64,000 nt of DNA, from contig OY760226.1 in the NCBI GenBank assembly GCA_963663395.1, forward strand, positions 3,224,001-3,288,000. Direction: 5' to 3'. A program made the translations under genes and the position numbers. This document shows, piece by piece, positions 33,463-42,797 of this stretch. Numbering within the stretch: position 1 is the first letter of the stretch; the number at the start of each line of letters is the position of its first letter. This stretch comes from Azophilus sp963663395 (GTDB lineage: Bacteria > Pseudomonadota > Gammaproteobacteria > Pseudomonadales > Azotimanducaceae). Below the pieces are notes generated by a model that saw only the letters and a program-made list of their open reading frames with translations, was not told where the DNA came from and ran no database searches.

Positions 33463-33641
33463 AGCCGCACCTATTCATGAATAATCTACTGCGGTCGTCA
33501 ATAGCAGCGAAATCACTGGGCGTGCTCCCGCCGCGTGCTCAACGTGCTGTCAAGCACGCCTGCGCGCGCTCTGGTCCGCGCACCCAGTGCTTTCACTACT
33601 CTTGTCAACCTCGCTACGATCATTCATGAATAGGTGCGGCT
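33463..33641. repeat. 179-bp inverted-repeat element filling the clpX-lon gap
   Basis: Perfect 20-base terminal inverted repeats, AGCCGCACCTATTCATGAAT at 33463-33482 and its complement at 33622-33641. The interior continues the symmetry imperfectly: CACTGGGCGTG near 33515 pairs with CGCGCACCCAGTG near 33580, and GCGTGCT/AGCACGC pairs occur around the centre. The whole can fold into one long hairpin. It has no coding capacity. It covers nearly all of the 202 bases between clpX and lon and ends 13 bases before the lon ATG. A MITE, a large hairpin terminator or both would fit. Confidence 0.8.
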
Positions 33642-33654
33642 AGCAGACCCTGCC

Positions 33655-36066
33655 ATGACCCAGAACCCCATCACCGGCCTGCCGGTGCTGCCGTTGCGCG
33701 ACATGGTCGTCTATCCGCACGGCGTGCATCCCCTGTTCGTGGGCACCGAAAGCTCCATCCAGGCCCTCGATGCGGCAATGAGCGCGAGCAAGAGCATCCT
33801 GCTCGTGGCCAAGCGGGATGCCGAGGCCCAGCGGTTGGGGGCCGACGATGTCTTTTCGGTCGGCACCCTGGCAACCATCCTGCAACTGCTCAAGCTCCCT
33901 GACGGCACCGTCAAGGTGCTGGTGGAGGGCGAACAGCGGGCCAGCATCGCGCGGCTGGATTTCGACGGTGCCTTTATCGTCGCCGACGTCGAGACGGTGG
34001 CGGAAGGGCCGGCGGATGCTGACGATGTGCAGAAGGGCGTGCAGATGGCCATGTCCCAGTTCGAGGAGTACGTGCAGTTCAGCAAGAAAGTGCCGCAGGA
34101 GGTGCTGGCCACGCTATCCGGCATCGACGACCAGGCGCGTCTCATCGATGCCATCGCCTCGCACATGGCCCTGTCCGTCAAGGACAGGCAGGCTGTCCTT
34201 GAAACATTCGATCTCAAGCAGAGAATCGACCTGGTTCTCTCACTGATGGATACCCACCTCGACGTCCAGCGGCTCGACAAGAACATCCGCGGCCGGGTCA
34301 AGAAACAGATGGAGAAGAGCCAGCGGGAGTACTACCTCAACGAGCAGATCAAGGCGATCCAGAAGGAACTCGGCGATATCCACGAAGGATCCAGCGAGAT
34401 CGATCAACTGGCCGCGAAGGTCGCGGAAGTCCGCATGCCGAAAGACGCCAGAACCAAGGCGCTCGCCGAGTTGAGCAAATTGAAATTGATGGCGCCGATG
34501 TCGGCGGAGGCGACCGTGGTCCGCGGTTATCTCGACTGGATGCTGAGCATTCCCTGGAAGAAACGCAGCCGCGTACGCCGGGATCTCCCGAAGGCCCAGG
34601 AGATCCTCGACGAGGATCACTACGGGCTCGAGGAGGTCAAGGAGCGCATCATCGAATACCTGGCGGTGCAGAGCCGGGTACGGCGCATGAACGGGCCGGT
34701 GCTCTGTTTCGTCGGGCCGCCGGGTGTCGGCAAGACTTCCCTTGGCGAGAGCATTGCCCGCGCCACGAATCGCAAGTTCGTGCGGGTGGCGCTGGGCGGC
34801 ATTCGGGACGAGGCCGAAATACGCGGCCACCGGCGCACCTATATCGGTTCGATGCCGGGCCGCATTGTCCAGAAAATGACGAAGGCTGGTGTCAGCAACC
34901 CGTTGTTCCTGCTCGATGAAGTGGACAAGATGGGCACCGATTTTCGGGGCGACCCAGCGAGTGCGCTGCTCGAGGTGCTCGACGCCGAGCAGAACGGGAC
35001 CTTCAACGATCATTATCTCGAAGTCGACTACGACCTGTCGGACGTGTTTTTCGTGTGCACCTCCAACTCGCTCAATATCCCGCCGGCACTGCTGGACCGG
35101 ATGGAGGTCATCCGGCTGCCCGGATACACCGAGGAGGAGAAGCTCAACATCGCCAAGCGCTTCCTCATACCCAAGCACCTGGAGCGCACAGGCCTGAAAA
35201 CCGGCGAACTCTCATTGACCGACAAGGCGATACTGCACCTGATCCGCTACTACACCAAGGAGGCGGGGGTGCGCGGCCTGGAGCGGGAGATCGCCAAACT
35301 GGCCCGAAAAGTGGTCAAGCGCACGGCATTGCAACCGGACATCGGCGACATCGCGGTCCGCGCCAGGGACATCGAGGAATACAACGGCGTACGCCGTCAC
35401 ACCTATGGGCTCGCCGAAGAGAGCAATCAGATCGGCATTGTCACCGGGCTTGCCTGGACGGAGGCGGGCGGGGAACTGCTCAACATCGAGGCGGTGGCCG
35501 TCCCCGGCAAGGGACGGCAAACCAAGACCGGTTCGCTGGGCGACGTCATGCAGGAGAGCATCCAGGCGGCGCTCACATTCGTGCGCAGCCGCGGCGAGGC
35601 GCTGGGTGTACCCGGTGATTTTCACGAAAAATTCGACCTCCACATCCACGTTCCCGAAGGCGCGACACCAAAAGATGGCCCGAGCGCGGGCATCGGCATG
35701 TGCGCGGCCATGGTCTCCGTGGTAACCGGCATTCCCGTTCGTGCCGACGTGGCGATGACGGGGGAGATCACCCTGCGCGGGCGGGTTCTGCCCATCGGCG
35801 GGTTGAAGGAGAAACTGCTCGCCGCCCATCGGGGTGGCATTCGTCAGGTTGTCATTCCGGAAGAAAATCAACGTGATCTCAAAGAGATAGCAGACAACAT
35901 CAAGGAGAACCTGGTAATTCACCCGGTCAAGTGGATGGATGCGGTGCTCGAATTGGTCCTCGAGCGAATGCCGGCGCCCCGGTTTCGCAACGAAGTGGAC
36001 CCCCCGGTGGCCGTCCCGGTGGTCGACCTGAAAACTGACGAGAAACCGACAGTCAACCCACATTGA
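33655..36066 (+). CDS. lon: ATP-dependent Lon protease
   Basis: 803 residues from the ATG at 33655 (MTQNPITGLPVLPLRDMVVY); a frame extension of seven codons lies in the inverted-repeat element and is rejected. It has an N-terminal LON substrate domain, a coiled-coil region, Walker A CFVGPPGVGKTSLGESIARA, Walker B NPLFLLDEVDKMG and a C-terminal serine protease with Ser677 (PKDGPSAGIGM) and Lys720 (GGLKEKLLAAHRGG). It degrades damaged and regulatory proteins. No clear ribosome-binding site is seen in the short space after the element. Confidence 0.98.
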   Translation: MTQNPITGLPVLPLRDMVVYPHGVHPLFVGTESSIQALDAAMSASKSILLVAKRDAEAQRLGADDVFSVGTLATILQLLKLPDGTVKVLVEGEQRASIARLDFDGAFIVADVETVAEGPADADDVQKGVQMAMSQFEEYVQFSKKVPQEVLATLSGIDDQARLIDAIASHMALSVKDRQAVLETFDLKQRIDLVLSLMDTHLDVQRLDKNIRGRVKKQMEKSQREYYLNEQIKAIQKELGDIHEGSSEIDQLAAKVAEVRMPKDARTKALAELSKLKLMAPMSAEATVVRGYLDWMLSIPWKKRSRVRRDLPKAQEILDEDHYGLEEVKERIIEYLAVQSRVRRMNGPVLCFVGPPGVGKTSLGESIARATNRKFVRVALGGIRDEAEIRGHRRTYIGSMPGRIVQKMTKAGVSNPLFLLDEVDKMGTDFRGDPASALLEVLDAEQNGTFNDHYLEVDYDLSDVFFVCTSNSLNIPPALLDRMEVIRLPGYTEEEKLNIAKRFLIPKHLERTGLKTGELSLTDKAILHLIRYYTKEAGVRGLEREIAKLARKVVKRTALQPDIGDIAVRARDIEEYNGVRRHTYGLAEESNQIGIVTGLAWTEAGGELLNIEAVAVPGKGRQTKTGSLGDVMQESIQAALTFVRSRGEALGVPGDFHEKFDLHIHVPEGATPKDGPSAGIGMCAAMVSVVTGIPVRADVAMTGEITLRGRVLPIGGLKEKLLAAHRGGIRQVVIPEENQRDLKEIADNIKENLVIHPVKWMDAVLELVLERMPAPRFRNEVDPPVAVPVVDLKTDEKPTVNPH

Positions 36067-36089
36067 TTGGACAGGAACCGTACTCAGGC

Positions 36090-36118
36090 TTGCAGTGAAA
36101 AATCGCTATTGGTATAAA
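36090..36118 (+). promoter_or_regulatory. Promoter of hupB
   Basis: TTGCAG (36090-36095) and TATAAA (36113-36118) with an exact 17-base spacer, 84 bases before the hupB GTG, in the gap after lon. This is a strong sigma-70 candidate. Confidence 0.65.
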
Positions 36119-36202
36119 CGCGAGGGCTGATCGTAGTCGTCATACGGTTGCAATTTCATCTCGGCAGTTACTTCACGGATTGCCGTAATCGAGGGAAAAC
36201 AT

Positions 36203-36475
36203 GTGAATAAATCCGAACTCATAGATCGCATCGCAGCAGGATCCGATATCTCCAGGGCGGCGGCCGCGCGGGCACTCGAAGCAACGCTTGACGCCATTAC
36301 CGACTCGCTCAAACAGTCCGACCCTGTTGCGCTGGTAGGGTTCGGCACGTTTTCGGTCAGAGACCGGGCGGCGCGCACGGGCCGCAACCCTCAGACCGGT
36401 GAAACCATCGAGATCGCCGCGGCCAGGGTACCGGCATTCAAGCCCGGCAAGGCGCTCAAGGACGCTTTGAACTAA
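36203..36475 (+). CDS. hupB: DNA-binding protein HU-beta
   Basis: 90 residues from a GTG with GAGGG seven bases upstream. The sequence is a complete HU fold: MNKSELIDRIAAGSDIS at the start, VALVGFGTFSVRDRAARTGR before the arm, and the arm tip RNPQTGETIEI. The end is VPAFKPGKALKDALN. It compacts and bends DNA as a dimer. Position after lon is conserved. A strong terminator follows. Confidence 0.97.
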   Translation: MNKSELIDRIAAGSDISRAAAARALEATLDAITDSLKQSDPVALVGFGTFSVRDRAARTGRNPQTGETIEIAAARVPAFKPGKALKDALN

Positions 36476-36533
36476 GGGCTGGCCCCACGCTGACCGATAT
36501 CCCCAGAGCAGGGGTTCCACAAATTCGTCTAAG

Positions 36534-36556
36534 GGCGCAGTTTCTGCGCCTTTTTT
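36534..36556 (+). terminator. Rho-independent terminator after hupB
   Basis: GGCGCAG-TTT-CTGCGCC followed by six T residues, 58 bases after the hupB stop and 18 bases before ppiD. A textbook intrinsic terminator; ppiD then needs its own or read-through transcription. Confidence 0.9.
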
Positions 36557-36574
36557 CGTTCCGGGATTCGAACC

Positions 36575-38476
36575 ATGTTGCAGAAGCTTAGAGACCGTAC
36601 CCAGAGCACGGGTTTCAAGATCATCGTGGCGGTGCTGGTATTCGCGCTGGCGTTTTTCGGCTTCGGCGCCTTCAACGTCTTTGCACCGGGCGACCCCGAG
36701 GTTGCCAGCGTCAATGGCGATGAGATCACCCGCACCATGGTGGAAGTGGAAACCGAACGGCAGCGCCGCAGAATCCTGCTGCAACTCGGCGATGAGGTCG
36801 ATCCGGAAGCCATCGATCAACTGGCCCTGCAGCAGGCCTCCCTGGAACAGTTGATCGTCCGCAAGCTGCTTGACCAGGCCATCGCCGAGTTGGGCCTGCA
36901 GGCATCGAAATCCCAGGTGGACGACATTGTCGCAGGCGACCCCAACTTTCAGGTGGACGGCCAATTTAACGAAAACCTCTACCGGCGCGCCGTTTCAGCC
37001 CTCGGCTATTCCGCCCCGGAATACCTGGAGGAGATGGCGAACCTGCTTAGATTGAACCAGTTGCGCCAGGCCGTTACCGAAACGGCCGTTCTGCCGCTAT
37101 GGGAAACCCGGTTGCTGAACGCGCTGATGAACCAGAGCCGCGACATCGCTTATCTGCCGTTTACCGTCGAACATTTCAGCGCAGGCATCGAAATCGCACC
37201 GGAGCAGATTCTCACGTATTACGACGAACACCAGGCGGAGTTCATGACAGAGGAATCTGTCGATGTGGCCTATCTGGAGCTGAACTGGCAGATGCTCGAG
37301 CAGGACCCGGCCGTCGACATCGGCGAGGAACAAATCCGCGGCGAATACGAAGCTGACAAGGCGAACGCCGGCGGGGAAGAGTTGCGCAACAGTTCACACA
37401 TTCTTTTGCAGGTCACCGACGATCGGAGCGACGAGCAGGCGAGGGTACAGTTGGGCGCAATCCGCGAACGCATCGATGCCGGGGAGTCTTTTGCGGACCT
37501 GGCCCGGGAGTATTCGGAAGATCCCGGATCGAGTACCGCGGGAGGCGAGTTGGGTAGCGTCGGCAAGGGAATATTCGATCCCGAATTCGAGCGGGTGCTG
37601 TGGAGTCTCGAAGAGGACGGCCAGATCTCCGAGCCGGTCAAGACGCAGTTCGGCTACCACCTGATCCGGCTCGACGGCATCGAGATTCAGCCGTATCCCA
37701 CTTTCGAGGAACGCCGGGCGGATATCGAGCGCCGCCTGGTCGAGAACGCGGCCAGGGAGCTGTTCAACGACCGGGTGAGGGAACTCGACAGCCTGGCGTT
37801 CGAGATGAACGATTCCCTGAACAGCATCGCGGATACCCTCCAACTCGACATCGGTACAGCCGCCGGCATAACCCGTGAATCCGGCGAGGGGATCTTCGTC
37901 AACGAGGAATTGCGCGATGCGCTGTTCGAGGTCGATGTGCTGCTCGACGGCAACAACAGCCCCACGGTCGAATACGGCGACGGGCGAGCCGTGGTGGCGC
38001 GGGTGAGCGAGCACTATCCACCCGAGGTCAGGCCCTTTGCCGAAGTCGAGGAGGAGATAAACGCCTTGCTCGTCGAGCAGAAGGCGCGCCAGGCGCTGCT
38101 CGCCGCTCGAAGCGAGACACTGCAGCAGATTCGCGAAGGCGCGAGCGTAACCAATGCGGCCAATGCCCATGGTCTCGACTGGGAGACCTTCGAACTCGTC
38201 AGCCGTGCGGACGGTTCGGCGCCTGAGGAGGTTCTGTCGGTTGCCTTCGCGTTGCCGAGGCCCCCGGAAGGGGACAGAAGCGTGGGTGAGGCGAGTCTCG
38301 GCGAGGAAGGGGAGGCCCTGGTAACCGTCACGCGGGTAGTGGACGGCGACCTCGCGGCGGTCTCCGAAGCGGAACTCGACACCATGCGCGGCTGGTTCGC
38401 CTCCCGCGGCGGCACCCTGGACTTCGCGGCGCTGCAGGCGGCACTGGATACCCAAGCCGACATCGAGCGGCGCTGA
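36575..38476 (+). CDS. ppiD: Periplasmic folding chaperone / peptidyl-prolyl isomerase PpiD
   Basis: 633 residues. One N-terminal membrane anchor (FKIIVAVLVFALAFFGFGAF, residues 13-32) leaves a large periplasmic part. A SurA-like N-terminal chaperone domain follows. A parvulin domain (about 265-370) includes ELRNSSHILLQVTDDRSDEQ, FADLAREYSEDPGSSTAGGE and FGYHLIRLDGIE. It assists folding of secreted proteins at the Sec exit. The length and the position after hupB match PpiD. Confidence 0.95.
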   Translation: MLQKLRDRTQSTGFKIIVAVLVFALAFFGFGAFNVFAPGDPEVASVNGDEITRTMVEVETERQRRRILLQLGDEVDPEAIDQLALQQASLEQLIVRKLLDQAIAELGLQASKSQVDDIVAGDPNFQVDGQFNENLYRRAVSALGYSAPEYLEEMANLLRLNQLRQAVTETAVLPLWETRLLNALMNQSRDIAYLPFTVEHFSAGIEIAPEQILTYYDEHQAEFMTEESVDVAYLELNWQMLEQDPAVDIGEEQIRGEYEADKANAGGEELRNSSHILLQVTDDRSDEQARVQLGAIRERIDAGESFADLAREYSEDPGSSTAGGELGSVGKGIFDPEFERVLWSLEEDGQISEPVKTQFGYHLIRLDGIEIQPYPTFEERRADIERRLVENAARELFNDRVRELDSLAFEMNDSLNSIADTLQLDIGTAAGITRESGEGIFVNEELRDALFEVDVLLDGNNSPTVEYGDGRAVVARVSEHYPPEVRPFAEVEEEINALLVEQKARQALLAARSETLQQIREGASVTNAANAHGLDWETFELVSRADGSAPEEVLSVAFALPRPPEGDRSVGEASLGEEGEALVTVTRVVDGDLAAVSEAELDTMRGWFASRGGTLDFAALQAALDTQADIERR

Positions 38477-38490
38477 GCGGGGCAGCCAGC

Positions 38491-39249
38491 TTGCAAGGGC
38501 CCATACAACCACCTGCGGGCTGGTCCGACAGCAGTCTGGGGCAATGGATCGTCGCCCGGGAAGAGCCCCTCCTTGCCGACCTCGTGCGGCGCTTTCACGG
38601 CGATACGCTGATCTGGTCCGGCGGCACGCCGTCGGCGGCCGGAGGCGTCAAGCGTTGCATGGTGCGCAACTGCTTCTACCTGGCCGTTCAGGAAACGGAC
38701 GTTCACTCCGAGTTGGCCAGCATGACGAGCCGGCTGGATGCGCTCCCGTTGCCAAACCGGTTGGCGGACGGCTTCGTTCTGCATCACAGCCTGGAACTGG
38801 AGGAAGACCCACGGCAGGCGCTGCGCGAGGTGAGCCGCGTCATCGCACCGGGCGGCCGTCTGCTGATCTGCGCATTCAACGCATTGAGCCTGTGGGGCTT
38901 GCGGGCGGCGTACGGGCGCCTGCACGACGACCTGTTCTCGGGCATGCGGTTCGTCAATCCCCTGCGCCTGTTCGACTGGCTGGCGCTGCTGGGATTCAAG
39001 CCGGAAGCCCGCACCGCATACCTCGGCTTTGGCCTGCCCATGCACCTGGGGTGGAAGTGGCCGGAGCAGGCCCGTGCCTGGGTGAACCGGGTGCAGCCAC
39101 CCACCGGGGGCATCCTCATTGTCTCGGCATTGAAGCAGGTTCACGGCGCACGCTGGACGGGGCGCCGCAAAACCCGCGAACGAACCCGCGTCGCACCGGT
39201 CGCCTATCCGAAACCGACTGCCTGGAAGCCCCTTGAGCGCAGTCGTTGA
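38491..39249 (+). CDS. Class I SAM-dependent methyltransferase-like protein (YafS type)
   Basis: 252 residues from a TTG. The C-terminal part of a methyltransferase fold is visible (LPNRLADGFVLHHSLELEED, LREVSRVIAPGGRLLICAFN, SLWGLRAAYG). The usual glycine-rich SAM motif I is weak: the N-terminal region has only LIWSGGTPSAAGGV. Activity and SAM binding are therefore uncertain. In E. coli the homologous gene yafS also lies beside rnhA and dnaQ. It overlaps rnhA by 17 bases. The substrate is unknown. Confidence 0.8.
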   Translation: MQGPIQPPAGWSDSSLGQWIVAREEPLLADLVRRFHGDTLIWSGGTPSAAGGVKRCMVRNCFYLAVQETDVHSELASMTSRLDALPLPNRLADGFVLHHSLELEEDPRQALREVSRVIAPGGRLLICAFNALSLWGLRAAYGRLHDDLFSGMRFVNPLRLFDWLALLGFKPEARTAYLGFGLPMHLGWKWPEQARAWVNRVQPPTGGILIVSALKQVHGARWTGRRKTRERTRVAPVAYPKPTAWKPLERSR

Positions 39250-39727
39250 AATCTTCACTGACGGCGCCTGCCGGGGCAATCCGGGCCCCGGTGGCTGGGC
39301 GGCACTGCTGCGCTACCGGGGCAGCAGCAAGGCCGTCTCCGGGGCGGAACCCGACACCACCAATAACCGCATGGAACTCATGGCCGCCATCGAGGGGCTG
39401 GAGCGGTTGACCAGGCCCTGCCGCGTCGTGCTGTCGACGGACTCCGAATACCTGCGGCGGGGGATCACCGAATGGGTTTCCCGCTGGCGGCGGAACGGCT
39501 GGCGCACAAGCCAGAAAAAGGCGGTCAAGAACCGCGATCTCTGGCAGCGCCTGGAAGCCGCTGCAGAACCCCACCAGATCGACTGGCGTTGGGTGAAGGG
39601 GCACAGCGGCCACCCGGAGAACGAGGAAGTCGACCGTCTAGCCAACGAGGCTATCGATGCCCTCAAGAGGTACCCGGAATCCGGCGGGGGACTTGTCGAC
39701 GACGCTCCGGCGGAGAGCCGCCGCTGA
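39233..39727 (+). CDS. rnhA: Ribonuclease HI
   Basis: 164 residues from a TTG inside the end of the methyltransferase gene. It cuts RNA in RNA-DNA hybrids. The four catalytic acids are in IFTDGACRGNPGPGGWAALL, NNRMELMAAIEG, VLSTDSEYLRRGI and ENEEVDRLANEAI; the histidine is in WVKGHSGHPEN. About ten extra residues follow the usual C-terminus. The stop shares one base with the dnaQ start. In enterobacteria rnhA and dnaQ are divergent; here they run in tandem, as in Pseudomonas. Confidence 0.96.
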   Translation: MSAVVEIFTDGACRGNPGPGGWAALLRYRGSSKAVSGAEPDTTNNRMELMAAIEGLERLTRPCRVVLSTDSEYLRRGITEWVSRWRRNGWRTSQKKAVKNRDLWQRLEAAAEPHQIDWRWVKGHSGHPENEEVDRLANEAIDALKRYPESGGGLVDDAPAESRR

Positions 39728-40440
39728 TGCGCCAGATCGTTCTGGACACCGAAACCACGGGCCTGGAACCCGAGCAGGGCCACCGGATCATAGAGATCGG
39801 CTGTGTCGAACTCATCGACCGGAAGCGTACCGGCGCGCACTTCCAGGCCTACGTCAATCCGGAACGGGAGATCGACGAGGGCGCCCTGGAGGTACACGGC
39901 ATCACTCGCGAATTCCTCGACGACAAGCCGACGTTTGCAGATATCTGCGAGGATTTCGTCGAATTTGTCCGTGGCGCGGAACTGATCATTCACAATGCGC
40001 CATTCGATACCTCCTTTCTCGACGACGAGTTTTCCAGGATTCCGGAAGCCGATTTCCGCCTGCACGACATCTGCCGGATAGAAGATTCCCTGGACCTCGC
40101 GCGGCGCCACCATCCCGGGCAGCGGAACAGCCTGGACGCCCTGTGCCGCCGCTACGGGGTGGACAACACTCACAGAAAGCTGCACGGGGCACTGCTGGAC
40201 GCGGAGATACTGGCGGATGTCTACCTGGCGATGACCGGCGGACAGACCGGGATGTTCGCCAGCCCTCTCGGGCGGGACGCCCAGGCAGTCGCCGGCGAGG
40301 AAGAGTTTCCACCGCTGCCGGCCGACCGCCCGCGGTTGAAGGTGATCAGGGCCAGCCCAGAGGAACTGGCCGCCCACGAGGCCATGCTCACACGGCTGGG
40401 TGACGCCTGCGTCTGGACGAGAATCCGTTCGAACCAGTAG
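39727..40440 (+). CDS. dnaQ: DNA polymerase III epsilon subunit (3'-5' proofreading exonuclease)
   Basis: 237 residues from the ATG at 39727; a frame extension upstream runs through rnhA and is rejected. The DEDDh nuclease motifs are VLDTETTGLEPEQGHRIIEI (Exo I), LIIHNAPFDTSFLDDEF (Exo II) and LHGALLDAEILADVYLAMTG (Exo III, with the His-Gly before the Asp). A C-terminal region with the polymerase-binding segment follows. It proofreads for the replicative polymerase. Confidence 0.96.
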   Translation: MRQIVLDTETTGLEPEQGHRIIEIGCVELIDRKRTGAHFQAYVNPEREIDEGALEVHGITREFLDDKPTFADICEDFVEFVRGAELIIHNAPFDTSFLDDEFSRIPEADFRLHDICRIEDSLDLARRHHPGQRNSLDALCRRYGVDNTHRKLHGALLDAEILADVYLAMTGGQTGMFASPLGRDAQAVAGEEEFPPLPADRPRLKVIRASPEELAAHEAMLTRLGDACVWTRIRSNQ

Positions 40441-40581
40441 AGTAGGCCGCCGCCGCCCCGCAGCTCGCGGGACGGCGTCCCGACGCCCCGCGACGAAGAC
40501 TGCTGAAACGTGCGGGCCGGCTGCCCCGTTTCTCTCAGGGGCACGCCGAAACATGGCACATCGATCGAACAGGAGCCCGGC

Positions 40582-41595
40582 ATGGCCTATTTGTACGAAT
40601 ATCTGGTTTTCCTGGCCCAGGCGGTCACCGTTGTCGTTGCTATCCTGATCGTGATATCAGCCGCCGCATCCCTGGCGGCGAAAAAGCGCCCGGCGACCAT
40701 GGGGCACCTGGAAGTCGACCGTCTCAACGACCGCCTGGACAACCTCAGGCAGCGCATCGAGCAGGCCGTTCTGCCGGCCGCCGAGTTCAAGAAGGCCGCC
40801 AAGGCCGCCGCCAAGAGAAAGAAGCAGGAACGGCGCAAGGGCCCGGAGGAGGCAGAGCGGCCGGGCCGCGTCTTCGTTATTGGTTTCAAGGGCGACCTGC
40901 AGGCGAGCCGGGTCACGCAACTCCGGCATGAGATCAACGCTATTCTGTCCGAAGCCCGGGACGGCGATGAAGTCGTCGCCCGCATCGAGAGCCCGGGCGG
41001 GCTGGTTCACGGCTATGGCCTGGCCGCCTCGCAGCTCTTGCGCATCCGGGAGAAGAACCTGAATCTCGTCGTGGCGGTCGACAAGGTCGCGGCGAGCGGC
41101 GGTTATCTCATGGCGGCGGTTGCGAACCGTGTCATTGCCGCACCGTTCGCCGTGGTCGGTTCCATCGGCGTCGTCGCCCAGATTCCAAACATACACCGCC
41201 TGCTCAAGAAAAAGGACGTCGATGTGGAGGTTCTTACCGCCGGCAAGCACAAGCGAACCCTGACTGTATTCGGAGAGAACACCGACGAGGGCCGGCAGAA
41301 GTTCATCGACGAGATGGAGGACCTGCATTCGCTGTTCCAGGAGTTCGTCCTGGACAAGCGTCCTGGGCTCGACCTCGAAAAGGTCGCGACCGGGGAAGCC
41401 TGGTACGGCCAACGCGCCATCGAACTCAACCTGGTCGACGAGATCATGACGAGCGATGAGTACCTGATGAACCGGTGCGCCGACACCGACGTCTATGAAG
41501 TAAGCTGGGCGGAGCCAAAGAAGCCGTTGGAAAAGCTGCTCGCCCAGGTCGAAAACAGCGTCGACCGCCTGTCAGGTCTACTGTTCCGCCCGTAA
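40582..41595 (+). CDS. sohB: Inner-membrane serine protease SohB (S49 family)
   Basis: 337 residues; AGGAG lies six bases before the ATG at 40582. One N-terminal membrane segment (YLVFLAQAVTVVVAILIVIS) is followed by a Lys-rich linker (KAAKAAAKRKKQERRKGPEE) and an S49 peptidase domain. The nucleophile serine is in VAASGGYLMAAVANRVIAA, after VVARIESPGGLVHGYGLAAS. FAVVGSIGVVAQIPNIHRLL is also typical. The candidate general-base lysine lies downstream in the conserved helix. The substrate is unknown. Confidence 0.93.
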   Translation: MAYLYEYLVFLAQAVTVVVAILIVISAAASLAAKKRPATMGHLEVDRLNDRLDNLRQRIEQAVLPAAEFKKAAKAAAKRKKQERRKGPEEAERPGRVFVIGFKGDLQASRVTQLRHEINAILSEARDGDEVVARIESPGGLVHGYGLAASQLLRIREKNLNLVVAVDKVAASGGYLMAAVANRVIAAPFAVVGSIGVVAQIPNIHRLLKKKDVDVEVLTAGKHKRTLTVFGENTDEGRQKFIDEMEDLHSLFQEFVLDKRPGLDLEKVATGEAWYGQRAIELNLVDEIMTSDEYLMNRCADTDVYEVSWAEPKKPLEKLLAQVENSVDRLSGLLFRP

Positions 41596-41624
41596 TCCGG
41601 GCCGGGCCGGCTGCAGCGCGCTGC

Positions 41625-42797
41625 TCAGTCCCTGCGCAATTCGGCGTGCACCGCTATGGGGCTCGGGTAGCGGAAAATCACCAGGTAACTAGAAACCACA
41701 AGGGTCAGGACGGTGGCGCCCTGGACAACGTGCGCCGCCTCCTTGCCGAGCAGGCCGGCCGTTATGGCGACGTAGCTGACCAGGAGCGAGAATTCAGATG
41801 CCTGTCCCAGGCGGTAGCCGACCTCCCAGGACGTCGCGGAGTGTTCCCCTTGCCAGCGCAGCAATGCGGAGAAAACGCCCGGTTTGACCAGCATCAGCAA
41901 GGCGGCGAGCAGCCCGGTCGGCAGTGCCACTTCGATCAGCAACCGGACGTCCAGCGCCGCCCCGACGGTGAAAAAGAACAGCACCAGGAAGAAGTCGCGC
42001 AATGGGCGCAGACTCTCGGCGATATACAGGGCGATCGGACTCGTGGCCAGCGCGACGCCGGCTATGAAGGCGCCGATTGCCAGGGACAGGCCGGTGGCTT
42101 CCGCAAGGCTCGCAAATCCCAGGCACCATCCGATCGCCAACAGAAAGGTGAATTCGTGAAAGACATCGAATTTCTTCAGCAACGGCAGGATCAGGTAGCG
42201 GACCGTCAGCCAGGCGCCTACCGACAGCAGCGGCAGTGCGATCGCGATGGTGCCCAGGTTCGTAGCCAGGCTCGTAAGGCTGGTCCCGTACCCCGAAGCG
42301 AACAGCAGGGCAACGATTGCGATGAAGTCCTGGATGAGCAGCAGGCTGACCACGATTTCGCCGATGTGGCGGTGGTGCAGTACCGTTGTCGGCAGCAGCT
42401 TGATTCCGAGAATCGTGCTCGAGAAGGTGACCGCCACACCCGTGACGATGGCTTCCCGGAGGTCGAAACCGAAACCCAGCATGACCGAGAACCCGACCGC
42501 AAAGAACGCGATGCTCGACAGCAGCGCCGTCACCAGGGACTTCATGACCATGTTGTGCAGCTTCGACGGCTGCAGGTCGAGGCCGACCAGAAAGAGCAGG
42601 AAGATGATCCCGATCTCCGCGATCTCCGAAAGCTGTACCGCATCGGTCACCAGCGCCAGGCCGTGCGGCCCGAGCAGGCAGCCGATGGCGATATAGGCCA
42701 CGAGCAGCGGTTGTCGGCCAAACAGCGCCAGGGCCGCCAGCACGGCGGCTCCGGCGAATATCAGGAAGACCGACTGAAGTAAATGCGGGTCAGGCAC
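41625..42797 (-). CDS. Cation/proton antiporter, CPA2 family
   Basis: 390 residues, GTG start overlapping the DUF934 stop by eight bases. About eleven hydrophobic segments form a sodium/proton exchanger fold: for example VFLIFAGAAVLAALALFG, IGIIFLLFLVGLDLQPSKL and LSLAIGAFIAGVALATSPIA. The family motif VTGVAVTFSSTILGIKLL is present. There is no C-terminal RCK/TrkA-N domain, so it is a core-only member related to KefB/RosB/YbaL. It probably exchanges K+ or Na+ for H+ at the inner membrane. Coupling to the sulfite reductase genes may be chance. Confidence 0.85.
   Translation of the reverse strand: MPDPHLLQSVFLIFAGAAVLAALALFGRQPLLVAYIAIGCLLGPHGLALVTDAVQLSEIAEIGIIFLLFLVGLDLQPSKLHNMVMKSLVTALLSSIAFFAVGFSVMLGFGFDLREAIVTGVAVTFSSTILGIKLLPTTVLHHRHIGEIVVSLLLIQDFIAIVALLFASGYGTSLTSLATNLGTIAIALPLLSVGAWLTVRYLILPLLKKFDVFHEFTFLLAIGWCLGFASLAEATGLSLAIGAFIAGVALATSPIALYIAESLRPLRDFFLVLFFFTVGAALDVRLLIEVALPTGLLAALLMLVKPGVFSALLRWQGEHSATSWEVGYRLGQASEFSLLVSYVAITAGLLGKEAAHVVQGATVLTLVVSSYLVIFRYPSPIAVHAELRRD

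Noticed and set aside
39472..39726. N-terminal extension of dnaQ through rnhA
   Set aside because: The Exo I motif starts a few residues after the ATG at 39727, and the extension is rnhA read in another frame.
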